From Helicobacter pylori oki112 (GTDB lineage Bacteria; Campylobacterota; Campylobacteria; Campylobacterales; Helicobacteraceae): DNA of 64,000 nt. The notes beneath the pieces were generated by a model, which searched no databases, was not told where the DNA came from, and saw only the letters and a program-made list of their open reading frames with translations. Below, one piece after another: positions 37,891 through 48,216 of the stretch. How positions within the stretch are numbered: position 1 is the first letter of the stretch; the number at the start of each line of letters is the position of its first letter. Made by a program: the position numbers and the translations under genes. The DNA lies in NCBI RefSeq assembly GCF_000600085.1, contig NZ_CP006821.1, positions 434,001 through 498,000 of the forward strand, written 5' to 3'.

Positions 37891-39066
37891 TCAATTTCTT
37901 ATTTTATCAAGCCATTCTAAAAGGGTTTTTTCAAACCCTATGCCTTGAGAAGAAACCAGATTTAGGGGTTTTTCTAAATAATCTTGTTTGACATAGCCGT
38001 TATAATTGTGCGGGTAAAGGTAGTCTTTAGCGTTAGGCAGAAGGTGTTTAGGAATAGGGTAGAGTGAGCCTTTTTGAACGCAATCCAAAGCCTGATTGAT
38101 CGCTCTATAAGCCGTGTTGGATTTAGGCGAACAAGCCAGATAAATCACGCACTGGCTTAAAATAATGCGCGCTTCAGGGTAGCCGATTTGTTTGACTGCA
38201 AACAAGCAAGAAGAGGCTAAATTAAGGGCGTTTGGGTTAGCGTTACCAATATCTTCGCTCGCAAAAACCACCAACCTTCTGGCGATAAATTCCGGGTTTT
38301 CCCCGCCAGCAATCAAGCGCGCCAGATAATAGATGGAAGCGTTTTCATCGCTCCCTCTTAAAGATTTGATTAACGCGCTAGTAAGGTTATAATGCGTATC
38401 ATCGCTATAAGATCCGTCATTCAGGCTATGAGGCCGTAAGGATTGTAGGGTTTCTAAAGTGATAGGATTTTCTATTTTGGCGCTCAAATCTAAAAGGTTT
38501 AATAACGCTCTAGCATCGCCAGCGCTGTTGTTTAAAAGATAGGTTTTAGCGCTAGGCTCTATTTGTTTTTTGAGCAATGTTAAAGCTTTAACGCAAAGCT
38601 TGTCTAAATCGCTCTTGTTTAGGGGGGTTAATTCAAAAATAAAACTTCTTGAGCGGATCGCATGGCTTAGGCTGTAATTAGGATCTTGCGTGCTAGCCCC
38701 TAAGATTAAAGCGTGATCTTTTTCCATAATGGGGAGTAAAAATTCTTGTTGGGTTTTATTCAATCTGTGGGTTTCATCAATAAAAACAACGGGTTTTAAA
38801 AGGGTGTTTTGGTAATTTTTAAGCTTAAGGCGCAAATCCTCTAGCTTGAAATCCGTCGCATTGAATAAAAGAATGGGGCGCCCTAGCATGCGGGCGATGA
38901 TTTGAGCCAGGCTTGTTTTGCCCACGCCAGGAGGGCCATAGAAAAAGGCATGGGGGAAGTGTTTGGATTGTAGGGCTTTAAATAAGGGGGCGTCTTTCCC
39001 TATTAGATGCTCTTGGCCTAAAAAATCTTCTAGGCTTGTGGGGTTTAAAAGCGAAGTCAGGCTCAT
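37891..39066 (-). CDS. rarA: Replication-associated recombination ATPase RarA (MgsA)
   Basis: RarA is an AAA+ clamp-loader-like ATPase acting at stalled forks. The 391-residue protein starts with the family motif NPTSLEDFLGQEHLIG, Walker A is YGPPGVGKTSLAQ (about 42-54), Walker B is VFIDETHRL, and the C-terminal tetramerisation domain carries YYLARLIAGGENPEFIARRL and SEDIGNANP. It overlaps hspR by 4 bases. HP1026 position. Confidence 0.94.
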   Translation of the reverse strand: MSLTSLLNPTSLEDFLGQEHLIGKDAPLFKALQSKHFPHAFFYGPPGVGKTSLAQIIARMLGRPILLFNATDFKLEDLRLKLKNYQNTLLKPVVFIDETHRLNKTQQEFLLPIMEKDHALILGASTQDPNYSLSHAIRSRSFIFELTPLNKSDLDKLCVKALTLLKKQIEPSAKTYLLNNSAGDARALLNLLDLSAKIENPITLETLQSLRPHSLNDGSYSDDTHYNLTSALIKSLRGSDENASIYYLARLIAGGENPEFIARRLVVFASEDIGNANPNALNLASSCLFAVKQIGYPEARIILSQCVIYLACSPKSNTAYRAINQALDCVQKGSLYPIPKHLLPNAKDYLYPHNYNGYVKQDYLEKPLNLVSSQGIGFEKTLLEWLDKIRN

Positions 39067-39434
39067 TTTTTAAATAAAATCAATTCGTAAAAATTCATAG
39101 GGGTGTTTAAATTTTTCATTGGGGTTTTGGTGTTTTTAGAGTGTTTTTGCAGAGCGTCTTGCAGTTCTTTATTGAGATTGTCTAATTCATCGAGCTTTTC
39201 TTTTAAACGCAAGATAATATCCACGCCCGCTAGATTAACCCCCATATCCCTTGTAAGGCGTAAAATCGTTTTGATTTTGTCCATGTCTCGTTGGGAATAC
39301 AAGCGCATTTTCCCATCAGTCCTGCTAGGCTCTATCAAACCCTCTTTTTCGTATTGGCGCAAGGTTTGAGGGTGCACGCCTAAGATTTTAGCCACGACGC
39401 TTATCAAATAAAGCGGTTCATCATAATCGCACAC
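39063..39434 (-). CDS. hspR: Heat-shock repressor HspR
   Basis: HspR is a MerR-type repressor of chaperone operons. The 123-residue protein has the helix-turn-helix YLISVVAKILGVHPQTLRQYE (about 9-29) and the wing LIEPSRTDGKMRLYSQRD, then a coiled coil (DIILRLKEKLDELDNLNKEL). It sits between cbpA and rarA in the known H. pylori cbpA-hspR-rarA operon. An ATGA overlap links it to rarA. Confidence 0.96.
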   Translation of the reverse strand: MCDYDEPLYLISVVAKILGVHPQTLRQYEKEGLIEPSRTDGKMRLYSQRDMDKIKTILRLTRDMGVNLAGVDIILRLKEKLDELDNLNKELQDALQKHSKNTKTPMKNLNTPMNFYELILFKK

Positions 39435-39443
39435 GATTCCTCC

Positions 39444-40310
39444 TTACAATTCTTTTTCTAATAACGCTTTCAACTCATTAGAAAGCGTTTCCGTTTTAGG
39501 CAAGATCAAACGAGCTTGCAAATACAAATCCCCCACATGCGAAGTTTTTCTGTTTTTGATCCCTTTTTCTTTAATGCGGAATTTTTGCATCGCTTTGGTG
39601 TTAGGGGGAATGGTTAGGGTTAAGGTTTTATGCCAAGTAGCGATTTCAATTTTCCCTCCAAAAAGAGCCGTCTTTAAGGGTAAATCAAAGATTTGGATAA
39701 TATCGTCTTTTTCGCGCCTATAAATTTCATCTTCTTCAATATGGATCTGCAAGAGCAAATCGCCCCTACCCGTTCGCCCCATTTTCCCCTTGTTGCGAAC
39801 CCTGATTTTTTCGCCCTCTTCTACGCCGATAGGGATTTTAAGGCTAAAAGTCTCATTATTGATGCTCACTTGTTTTTTATTGCCTAAAAGGGTGTCTAAA
39901 ACAGAGACATTTAAAGTGGCGGTCATGTCTAAATTTTCAGGGGCGAAATTGGAAAAATTAAAGCCAGAAAAGCCTTGCGAGTTTTGAGAAAATCTTTGCG
40001 AAAAGCCTCCTTTCCCAAAAATAGAGCTTAAAATATCGTCCAAATCTTCACTGGCGCTACGGCTTTTAGCAAAATCGCTGAAATTCTGCCCGCCAAACAT
40101 GTTATCGCCAAACTGATCGTATTGGCGGCGTTTTTCTTCGTCGCTTAAAATTTCATAAGCGGCGTTGATTTCTTTGAATTTTTCTTCGGCTTCTTTGGTT
40201 TTATTCAAATCCGGGTGGTATTGTCTGGCTAAACGGCGGTAGGATTTTTTGATTTCGTCTTGGCTGGCGTTTTCGCTCACGTTTAAAGTTTGGTATAAAC
40301 TCTTGCTCAT
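39444..40310 (-). CDS. cbpA: DnaJ-like co-chaperone CbpA
   Basis: A J-domain protein partnered with DnaK. The 288-residue protein has a J domain (1-70) with the HPD motif in [12 protein letters not shown], a Gly/Phe linker (about 70-120, with [12 protein letters not shown]) and two C-terminal client-binding domains. It lacks the zinc-finger region of full DnaJ, so CbpA is the better name. A degenerate HAIR box lies upstream (40353-40373). HP1024 position. Confidence 0.95.
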   Translation of the reverse strand: MSKSLYQTLNVSENASQDEIKKSYRRLARQYHPDLNKTKEAEEKFKEINAAYEILSDEEKRRQYDQFGDNMFGGQNFSDFAKSRSASEDLDDILSSIFGKGGFSQRFSQNSQGFSGFNFSNFAPENLDMTATLNVSVLDTLLGNKKQVSINNETFSLKIPIGVEEGEKIRVRNKGKMGRTGRGDLLLQIHIEEDEIYRREKDDIIQIFDLPLKTALFGGKIEIATWHKTLTLTIPPNTKAMQKFRIKEKGIKNRKTSHVGDLYLQARLILPKTETLSNELKALLEKEL

Positions 40311-40338
40311 GAATCACCTTTAAAATAGTTTTATTAGA

Positions 40339-40344
40339 ATACTA
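40339..40344 (-). promoter_or_regulatory. -10 box of cbpA-hspR-rarA
   Basis: TAGTAT on the minus strand, 29 bases before the cbpA ATG, with the HspR operator immediately upstream. Confidence 0.4.
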
Positions 40345-40352
40345 TCATAAAT

Positions 40353-40373
40353 CTTTAGTGTTAGTCAATCAAG
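40353..40373 (-). promoter_or_regulatory. HspR operator (HAIR-like)
   Basis: CTTGATT-GACTAAC-ACTAAAG read on the minus strand fits the HAIR consensus CTTGAGT-N7-ACTCAAG with one mismatch in each arm. It lies just upstream of the cbpA -10 box, where HspR is known to bind in H. pylori. Confidence 0.7.
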
Positions 40374-40477
40374 TTTATTGATAATGCTTTTAGGTAATGG
40401 AGATTTTAAACCCGTTTCAGCGCAATTAAAAGGAATTTTAACTAAAATATTGAGTTTAAATCCACGATGAGTTTTTA

Positions 40478-41728
40478 ATGCAGTATAAGAAAAATAAGAA
40501 AAGATATTATTATTTAGCGTTATGGATCCTTTTTTTAAATGGTCTGTCTTTGAAAGCTTTAGAAATCGCAGTCAAACCTTTTGGCTATTTGGGGCTATTG
40601 TATAATCAAGGGGCGCAAAAAAACCCTCACAGCTATGTAGGGGCTTTAGCGCGTCTTGGGGTGGATTTTTCTTATAGCAACGGGTGGTCCTTTGGTATTG
40701 GAGCGATTGGGGCTTGGAATATTTATAACAAACAGCGTTTGGCTAACCTTTACATCAGTCTAGGGAATTTTTTTGGTAACCCTAACAACATTAAACCTTA
40801 TTTGAGCGCTGGCGATGTTTCTGATGCGTATCTTCAATACACTAACCAGCGTTTTAAAATCGCTTTAGGGCGTTTCAATACCGATTTTGTGGATTTTGAT
40901 TGGATAGGGGGCAATATTCAAGGGGTTTCTGTGGCTTTTAAGCAAAATTCCATGCGTTATTTTGGGATTTTTATGGATAGCATGCTTTATAACGGGCATC
41001 AAATCAACAAAGAGCAAGGGAATCGGATCGCTACTTCCCTAAACGCTCTAGCGTCTTATGATCCTGTGTCTAAACGCTTGTATGTAGGGGGGGAAGTGTT
41101 TGTTTTAGGCACAGAATACAGGCATGAAAATCTTAAAGTGGTGCCTTTTATTTTAACGGACACCCGCTTGCCTTTGCCCACCCAAAACGTTTTAGTGCAA
41201 GTGGGGGGTAAGTTGGAGTATGACGCTTCTTTAGCTAAGGGTTTCACTTCGCACACTCTAGTGCATGGCATGTATCAATACGGCAACACTGATAGTGCTA
41301 CGAGCGCTAAAAATGCCGGCTTGTTTTTGATCGATCAAACTTTTAAATACAAAATTTTTAATTTTGGAACGGGTTTTTATATCGTTCCGGCAAGGAACAA
41401 TAAGGGCTATCTATGGACTTTTAACGACAGGACTAAATTCTATGGCCGTGGGATCAACGCGCCCGGTGTGCCAGCGATTTATTTTGCAAACTCTAGCATT
41501 TCAGGCTATGTTTTTTTAGGGCTTAAGACTAAAAGGGTGCGTTTAGACGCGATGGTGGCTTTTGGGGATTACCAAGAATATTCTTTAATGAGCAGTTTTA
41601 GGGTTTGGACTCATAGGAGTTTGTCTTTTGATATGGGTGGGGGGTATGTGTATGCTTATAATTCTAAAGCCACGAGAAAAAGTCTTGGAAATAGTTCTTT
41701 TGTCTTTTTTGGGAAGTTTTTGTTTTAA
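40478..41728 (+). CDS. OprD-type outer membrane porin (Hof-like, HP1023 position)
   Basis: The 416-residue protein has a signal peptide (about 1-28, ending SLKA) and an OprD-like barrel. Visible marks: GFGYLGLLYN-type strand (KPFGYLGLLYNQG), DFVDFDWIGGNIQGVSVAF (extracellular loop/eyelet style), QNRF/YTNQRFKIALGRFNT, and the aromatic end SFVFFGKFLF. It belongs with the Helicobacter Hof/OprD-related family. A dispersed repeat copy begins at its stop. Confidence 0.8.
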   Translation: MQYKKNKKRYYYLALWILFLNGLSLKALEIAVKPFGYLGLLYNQGAQKNPHSYVGALARLGVDFSYSNGWSFGIGAIGAWNIYNKQRLANLYISLGNFFGNPNNIKPYLSAGDVSDAYLQYTNQRFKIALGRFNTDFVDFDWIGGNIQGVSVAFKQNSMRYFGIFMDSMLYNGHQINKEQGNRIATSLNALASYDPVSKRLYVGGEVFVLGTEYRHENLKVVPFILTDTRLPLPTQNVLVQVGGKLEYDASLAKGFTSHTLVHGMYQYGNTDSATSAKNAGLFLIDQTFKYKIFNFGTGFYIVPARNNKGYLWTFNDRTKFYGRGINAPGVPAIYFANSSISGYVFLGLKTKRVRLDAMVAFGDYQEYSLMSSFRVWTHRSLSFDMGGGYVYAYNSKATRKSLGNSSFVFFGKFLF

Positions 41729-41796
41729 AAAATACCATTTTTACAATCAATAGTGAAGAGTTTGCCATAAAGCAAGCGGTAATTTCTTTTTTAAAA
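41727..41796 (+). repeat. Dispersed intergenic repeat, copy 2
   Basis: CCATTTTTACAATCAATAGTGAAGAGTTTGCCATAAAGCAAGCGGTAATTTCTTTTTTAA, directly after the porin stop; the GCTTG/CAAGC hairpin is degenerate here (TTTGC..GCAAG). Confidence 0.65.
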
Positions 41797-41822
41797 AATC
41801 AACATTAAAAGAAGTTTTTGTT

Positions 41823-42659
41823 TTAAGAAATTCTTTTAAAATCAGGTCTTTGGGGTTTTTTAGGGAAAAAAGTTTTTTTAAACTCAGGCTCCCATAGTTT
41901 GATCACGCCATGGCGGGTCATCTGGTGCATATTGACTAAACGCATGTTTAAAAGAGCCTTTTCTTTAGCTTCGCTGTCGCTCAAATCTTCTTTAATTTTG
42001 AACGCTTGAATGATCTGCTCCCACAGCTCATGTTCTTTAGCGTCTTCGTTTAAAAAATCTTTATAGTTGAAGCCACCAATCCCTTTGACCCCTTTAATAT
42101 TATCCCCCTTATCCCCCACAACGCACTGGTAATAAGCAAAAAAATGAGCCTCTTTTTGGCTCACATTAAAAAAAGCGTTGGTTTTGAGATTGAAATGAGA
42201 GCCTCTATTGGAATACAAAATATCCTTATCCATGCTGGCTATCACATAATTGTTGGGGTCTTTCTTTTTGTAAAAAGAGATAATATCATCGGCTTCATAT
42301 TCAAAACAATGTTCGCCCTGGATTTTAGCCCCTTTTTTTAGGGGGTATTTTTCCACGATGGCGATTTTTAGGGTTCTTAGAAGGGCTTTAAAATCTTCAT
42401 CAAATTGGTGGCGTTTTTGTTTGTAATGATCGCACAGCTGGTAGCGGAAACTCTCTCTGCCCCTAGTGATAAAAAAGAGCGTTTTAGAGCAACGGGTTTT
42501 GTGCATGATGGATAAAATTTGAGTGGTAAGAAAAATAACGCCCACTTCTTGCAAGCTGTAAGCGGCGAATCTTTTAGGGAGCGTTTTATTAGAAAGCAAA
42601 CGCCTAACAATATTAGGGATAACGCAATCAATGTCTAGTAAAAGAGTTCTTGAATGCAT
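41823..42659 (-). CDS. 5'-3' exonuclease/FEN-like protein (HP1022-like)
   Basis: The 278-residue protein resembles the 5'-3' exonuclease/flap endonuclease family. Visible metal-type acidic motifs are LLLDIDCVIPN (N-terminal Asp pair), YEADDIISFYK (EADD), SMDKDILY, and VVGDKGDNIKGVKGIGG (the GDNIPG-type H3TH motif). Some parts are divergent, so activity needs proof. It is separate from polA. Usually called a hypothetical 5'-3' exonuclease (HP1022). Confidence 0.82.
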   Translation of the reverse strand: MHSRTLLLDIDCVIPNIVRRLLSNKTLPKRFAAYSLQEVGVIFLTTQILSIMHKTRCSKTLFFITRGRESFRYQLCDHYKQKRHQFDEDFKALLRTLKIAIVEKYPLKKGAKIQGEHCFEYEADDIISFYKKKDPNNYVIASMDKDILYSNRGSHFNLKTNAFFNVSQKEAHFFAYYQCVVGDKGDNIKGVKGIGGFNYKDFLNEDAKEHELWEQIIQAFKIKEDLSDSEAKEKALLNMRLVNMHQMTRHGVIKLWEPEFKKTFFPKKPQRPDFKRIS

Positions 42660-42805
42660 GAATCTTGTTTTGTTAAACGCTTGTCTAATGGTTAATCCTT
42701 AAGTTGAATTTCTCTTTTTTAAAAGTTAAACTATTATAGTAAATATATAGCAAATAATAAGTTATTTTAATAATAATTAACTCTATTCTCATTAAATACG
42801 CTAAA

Positions 42806-42855
42806 TTTTGAGAGGTTATCGCTTGCTCTAGCTCTTTTGATTGTAAAAACGCTTT
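42806..42855 (-). repeat. Dispersed intergenic repeat, copy 6
   Basis: On the minus strand, AGCGTTTTTACAATCAAAAGAGCTAGAGCAAGCGATAACC. It lies downstream of HP1021 and upstream of the exonuclease-like gene. Confidence 0.6.
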
Positions 42856-42914
42856 GGGCATTCTTGCATTTGATGATCAAACGCCCAATGAAAACGGAGC
42901 TTAAGGGTTTTCTT

Positions 42915-43811
42915 TTATTTGCGCGGTAAGTTATATTTCCGGCGTTTTTCCCAAAGGCTTTTGCGGCTAATGCCAAGCTTGTTGGCCAATTCCGTATCGG
43001 TGCAAGTAGAAGAAAAATGCCTAATCGCTTCTTTTTCGTATTCTTGAATGGAAAGGAAAGTCGTGTGGTTGCTGAACAAAGATAGGGGGTTATTGCCGCA
43101 TTCAATCCTCACAATTTTAGGAAATTCTAGGGGTTCTTTATGGGTGTAGGACAAAACAATAGGGCATGAACGGGCCAATTCTAACAATTTCAATTGCTCA
43201 TCTTTTTTAAGCTCTTCTAAATGCATGATGTAAAAAGGGCGTTCCAGTTTGTCTTTATTCTTGTATAGATCTTTCCAAGTGGTATCCTTTAAAGAGAAAA
43301 AAGAAAAATCCGTTTGCCTTTCTTTAGCGTATTGCAACAAATAAGCGTTCGCAAGCTCTTGAGAGGGCGTGTGGATGATAAAGGGCGGCCGGTAAGAAAA
43401 ATCTTTAGGCAAGGGCAATTCCGCATGGATAAAGTCTAAGTAATTTTCATAAAATCCCAAGCGAGCGGTCATTTCTTGGTAGGCTTTGTGGTATTGGATC
43501 TTACGCAACAATTCATCCATTTTAAAAGGTTTTAGAATATAATCTCTCGCTCCCGCTTGAATGGGTTTATTCACGCCATCTTCATTGACATGCGAAGCCA
43601 TCATGATAATGATTTGCTTGGAATTATAACGCACAAAGTGTTCGCAACGCCCTTGAGTGCAAACCTTAGAAGAAACCAAAATCACATCATAAGGCTCTTT
43701 ATTTTCTTCTGAAATGCTAGAGATGATCTCGCAAAAATGCCCTAAATCATGCAAATTATGCGAAATACTCCTGGCTAGCGCTAAATCGTCTTCAATGATT
43801 AAGATTTTCAT
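42915..43811 (-). CDS. Orphan response regulator HP1021
   Basis: HP1021 is a pleiotropic regulator and replication-origin binding protein in H. pylori. About 298 residues: an atypical receiver (1-120) and a C-terminal Fis/NtrC-type helix-turn-helix (TDTELANKLGISRKSLWEKRR, about 275-295). The phosphoacceptor Asp is replaced (ILVSSK, Ser 47), although E7-D8-D9 remain. Several Cys residues, including C51 and one in TQGRCEHF, fit its reported redox sensitivity. ATG 43811 has GGAAG upstream; the TTG before it is not needed. Confidence 0.95.
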   Translation of the reverse strand: MKILIIEDDLALARSISHNLHDLGHFCEIISSISEENKEPYDVILVSSKVCTQGRCEHFVRYNSKQIIIMMASHVNEDGVNKPIQAGARDYILKPFKMDELLRKIQYHKAYQEMTARLGFYENYLDFIHAELPLPKDFSYRPPFIIHTPSQELANAYLLQYAKERQTDFSFFSLKDTTWKDLYKNKDKLERPFYIMHLEELKKDEQLKLLELARSCPIVLSYTHKEPLEFPKIVRIECGNNPLSLFSNHTTFLSIQEYEKEAIRHFSSTCTDTELANKLGISRKSLWEKRRKYNLPRK

Positions 43812-43842
43812 CAATTCTTCCTTTTATCACATTTTATCACAT

Positions 43843-45081
<1,239 letters not shown>

Positions 45082-45084
45082 CTA

Positions 45085-46515
45085 TCATTTCACCAAAATG
45101 ATCCTATAACCTTGATTCAAATCTAAAACTAAGAATCGTTTGGGTTTGCCTTTATACTTTTCTAAAGCATGGTTAAAATCCGCAACGCTTTTCACTTCAA
45201 TCTCTTCAATTTTTGTGATGATATTACCTTGTCTGAAGCCGGCTTGCTCTGCTGGGGAATTTTCATTCACTTGAGAGACTAAAACCCCTTGAACATCATC
45301 GCTCAAACGCATAGACCTTTTGGTTTTTTGAGTTAAATCTTCTACTTGAAGCCCGTTCAATTGGCCTTGTGCACCGTTTTGAGCAGAAATGGTTTCTTTT
45401 TTGTTAGGGTTTTTCCTTTCGGCAAGAGTGAGAGTGAAGGTGCGTTCTTTTTTGTCTCTAATGACTTTTAAGGTTACTCTTTGATTGGGTAGCATAGAGC
45501 CGATTAGATTTCTTAATTCATTCGTGTTTTTAACCTTTTTCCCATTGACTTCAGTGATCAAATCCCACACCAAAATCCCTGCTTTTTTAGCCGGAGAGTC
45601 TTTTTCTACGCTAATGACCACCGCTCCTTCTTTATTGTCATAAGAATTTTGCAAATCGCCGCTCAAATCTTGCAAGCCCACGCCCAAGTAACCTCTTTCA
45701 ATCTTACCGGTTTTGATGAGTTGGGTTACAATATCCTTAACCATGTTAGAAGGGATGGCAAAGCCAATGCCGTGGTTGCCCCCGGTTTTAGAAATGATAG
45801 CGGTATTGATCCCCACTAACCCTCCACGGCTGTCAATCAAAGCGCCGCCGGAATTTCCAGGATTAATGGAAGCGTCTGTTTGAATGAAATTCTCATAGCT
45901 GTTGATTCCGATTCCGCTTTTATTGAGCGCTGAAACAATGCCTTGCGTAACGCTTTCGCCCACGCCAAAAGGGTTACCAATCGCAAAAACCAAATCGCCC
46001 ACTGAAATATCGTTAGAATCAGAGAATTTGATGGTGGGCAGATTGTCTTTAGTGATGCGAATCACCGCTAAATCGCTTTCAGAATCGGTGCCTACTAAAG
46101 TAGCGGAATATTCTTTATTGCTCCCTGGAATGGTAACTTTAATCTTATCTGCGCCATCAATCACATGGTTATTCGTAACGATATAGCCATCTTTAGAAAT
46201 GATGACACCGCTGCCTAAAGCCCTTTCCATTCTTTCTTTAGGGATCATGCCGCCCAAATCCCCAAAAAATTGTTGGAAAAAGGGGTCATTAAACACACCG
46301 CCACCTATAAAATTGTTTTTAATCTTCTTTTCAGTGGAGATATTCACCACCGCCTTAATCGAATCCTTAATAGAATCGTGGTAAGAATAGATCGTATCGT
46401 CTTTAGAGGGGACACTCACTCGCTCTTTAACTTTGGGCATGTTTTGGATTTGGATATTGCCCGCATTCAAGCTTAACGCTAAAGCCAAAGAGATAAAAAG
46501 GGTTTTTTTCATCAT
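45085..46515 (-). CDS. htrA: Periplasmic/secreted serine protease HtrA
   Basis: HtrA degrades misfolded envelope proteins and, once secreted, cleaves E-cadherin and other junction proteins. The 476-residue protein has a signal peptide (about 1-18), a trypsin-like domain with the triad His 117 (TNNHVID), Asp 148 (ESDLAVI), Ser 222 (NPGNSGGAL), and two PDZ domains (about 270-370 and 385-470). Counting from the second Met the triad is 116/147/221, the published numbering. It is intact, unlike the split HP1018/HP1019 annotation. Confidence 0.97.
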   Translation of the reverse strand: MMKKTLFISLALALSLNAGNIQIQNMPKVKERVSVPSKDDTIYSYHDSIKDSIKAVVNISTEKKIKNNFIGGGVFNDPFFQQFFGDLGGMIPKERMERALGSGVIISKDGYIVTNNHVIDGADKIKVTIPGSNKEYSATLVGTDSESDLAVIRITKDNLPTIKFSDSNDISVGDLVFAIGNPFGVGESVTQGIVSALNKSGIGINSYENFIQTDASINPGNSGGALIDSRGGLVGINTAIISKTGGNHGIGFAIPSNMVKDIVTQLIKTGKIERGYLGVGLQDLSGDLQNSYDNKEGAVVISVEKDSPAKKAGILVWDLITEVNGKKVKNTNELRNLIGSMLPNQRVTLKVIRDKKERTFTLTLAERKNPNKKETISAQNGAQGQLNGLQVEDLTQKTKRSMRLSDDVQGVLVSQVNENSPAEQAGFRQGNIITKIEEIEVKSVADFNHALEKYKGKPKRFLVLDLNQGYRIILVK

Positions 46516-46558
46516 GGTTACTTCCTTAAAATGTGCTAAACTTCAAAATTAAGAAAAG

Positions 46559-46564
46559 ATTATA
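46559..46564 (-). promoter_or_regulatory. -10 box of htrA
   Basis: TATAAT on the minus strand, 43 bases upstream of htrA, overlapping the stop of the permease gene. Confidence 0.45.
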
Positions 46565-48002
46565 TCAAATCTTTTTTGTTATTTTCATTAGCTTTTTGTG
46601 TAAAATAGTATCCAATGTAACAAATAACAGCAAAAACAATCGTTAAAATCATCCCAATGCGTTGATCCTTATCCATAGCCGAACCAATCACGCCGATGGC
46701 ACACCCAGTGATCCCTATGAGTTGCAAAAAGGGTAGAAAAGGGGCTTTATAAGGCAAATCCTCTAAAGAATGCCCGGCCTTTAAGTATTGCTTACGGAAA
46801 GAATATTGCGAAACGGACACGCTAACCCACACAATAATCACTGTGAAACTGATCACATTAATCAAAGCTTCCACGACATTTTCTTTGGCATAAATTTGGA
46901 CTAAAAGCCCTATGAGAGAAAAAGAAAGGGAAAAAAACATCGCATAAGTGGGCGTGCCTTGTCGGTTGAGTTTGGAAAAAACCTTAAAAAACATCTTTTG
47001 TTTGGACAGCCCATAAATCATGCGGCTCGCTCCATAAAGCCCTGAATTAGCGGTAGAAAACATCGCCGTAATGATAACAGCGTTCATTATATCAGCCACA
47101 TAAGGGATACCCATGCCAATAAAGGGCAAATTAATGCGTTCTAAAACGCTCACAAAAGGGCTTTGCGTGATAGAAGAATCATTCATGGGTAAAAAAACAG
47201 AAATGACAAACACAGAGCCTAAAAAGAAAAAGACAATCCGCCACAAAGTCGCCTTAATCGCTTTGGGCATCACCTCGCTAGCGTTTTTAGTCTCTCCTAC
47301 AGCCACCCCAATCACCTCTGTGCCAGTGAAAGCAAAAATGACAGCGAGCATCGCGCTAAAAACCGCCGTGCTCCCGTTAGGGAAAAACCCCTTATCGCCA
47401 AAATGGAAATTGTTAAAAATAGAACTAAACCCATGCGAATAGATTTGATAAATGATCCCAATTACGCCAATGCCTATAAAAGCGATCACTGCTAAAACTT
47501 TAATCAGGCTAAAGAAAAACTCGCCCTCGGCAAAAATTTTAACCGAAAAAAAGTTCAATAAAAAAACTAACGCAATGCATAAAATAACCCAATAATGGAT
47601 AGGAATATCCGCAAACCAGCGTTGCATGAGCATGCCTATAGCGATGTATTCTAACGCCACCGTGATCACCCAGCCAAGCCAATACATCCAAAAAACCATA
47701 TAGCCCGTGCCAGGGCCTATGAATTTAGCCGCATAATCCCCAAAACTTCCCGTAGTGGGATAAACGCTAGCCAATTCGCCTAAAGAGAGCATGATGCAAT
47801 AAACCACAAGCCCTCCAAAACCATAAGCGATCAATGTCCCTAAAGGGCCAGCGTTCGCAATATTACCCCCAGTGCCTACAAAAAGCCCTGTGCCAATCGC
47901 TCCCCCAAATGCAATCATTAAGAGATGGCGCATTTTCATGTCTCTTTTAAGCTCGCCTTGTTTTTGCGTGGTATTTTGATGCGTTATCTTTTGATTGTCC
48001 AT
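46560..48002 (-). CDS. Amino-acid permease (APC superfamily; LysP/RocE-like)
   Basis: The 480-residue protein has 12 predicted membrane segments and the APC-family N-terminus (MRHLLMIAFGGAIGTGLFVGTG), plus GVAVGETKNASEVMPKAIK. It belongs to the amino-acid transporter (AAT) family. Close relatives include LysP, RocE and GabP; the substrate cannot be read from sequence. A strong AAGGAGGTG ribosome site precedes the ATG, and TATAAT lies at 48040-48045. HP1017 position. Confidence 0.9.
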   Translation of the reverse strand: MDNQKITHQNTTQKQGELKRDMKMRHLLMIAFGGAIGTGLFVGTGGNIANAGPLGTLIAYGFGGLVVYCIMLSLGELASVYPTTGSFGDYAAKFIGPGTGYMVFWMYWLGWVITVALEYIAIGMLMQRWFADIPIHYWVILCIALVFLLNFFSVKIFAEGEFFFSLIKVLAVIAFIGIGVIGIIYQIYSHGFSSIFNNFHFGDKGFFPNGSTAVFSAMLAVIFAFTGTEVIGVAVGETKNASEVMPKAIKATLWRIVFFFLGSVFVISVFLPMNDSSITQSPFVSVLERINLPFIGMGIPYVADIMNAVIITAMFSTANSGLYGASRMIYGLSKQKMFFKVFSKLNRQGTPTYAMFFSLSFSLIGLLVQIYAKENVVEALINVISFTVIIVWVSVSVSQYSFRKQYLKAGHSLEDLPYKAPFLPFLQLIGITGCAIGVIGSAMDKDQRIGMILTIVFAVICYIGYYFTQKANENNKKDLI

Positions 48003-48039
48003 GCGACACCTCCTTAGATTGAAAATAAAAATAGCTTGA

Positions 48040-48045
48040 ATTATA
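48040..48045 (-). promoter_or_regulatory. -10 box of the amino-acid permease
   Basis: TATAAT on the minus strand, 38 bases before the ATG; next to it upstream is a dispersed repeat copy. Confidence 0.55.
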
Positions 48046-48099
48046 ACAAAAATAAAATAAAATGATTTTTTTTAATTGAATATTGAAAATAAAATTTAA

Positions 48100-48170
48100 A
48101 AAAAACGATCAAAAGCATTTTTTAAAGATTAAATAGTAAAAGAGCTTGATCAAGCGATAGCTTTTTAAGT
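48100..48170 (+). repeat. Dispersed intergenic repeat, copy 3
   Basis: AAAAGCATTTTTTAAAGATTAAATAGTAAAAGA followed by the 12-bp palindrome GCTTGATCAAGC and GATAGCTTTTTAAG, between pgsA and the permease. Confidence 0.7.
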
Positions 48171-48216
48171 GTTTTAAGGTATTTTTTAAAGAACGCTAAA
48201 AACTCCTTTTAAAAAA

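Noticed and set aside
42870..42900. 16-base match GCTCCGTTTTCATTGG shared with 23170-23187
   Set aside because: Only 16 bases with unrelated flanks; not enough to call a repeat family.
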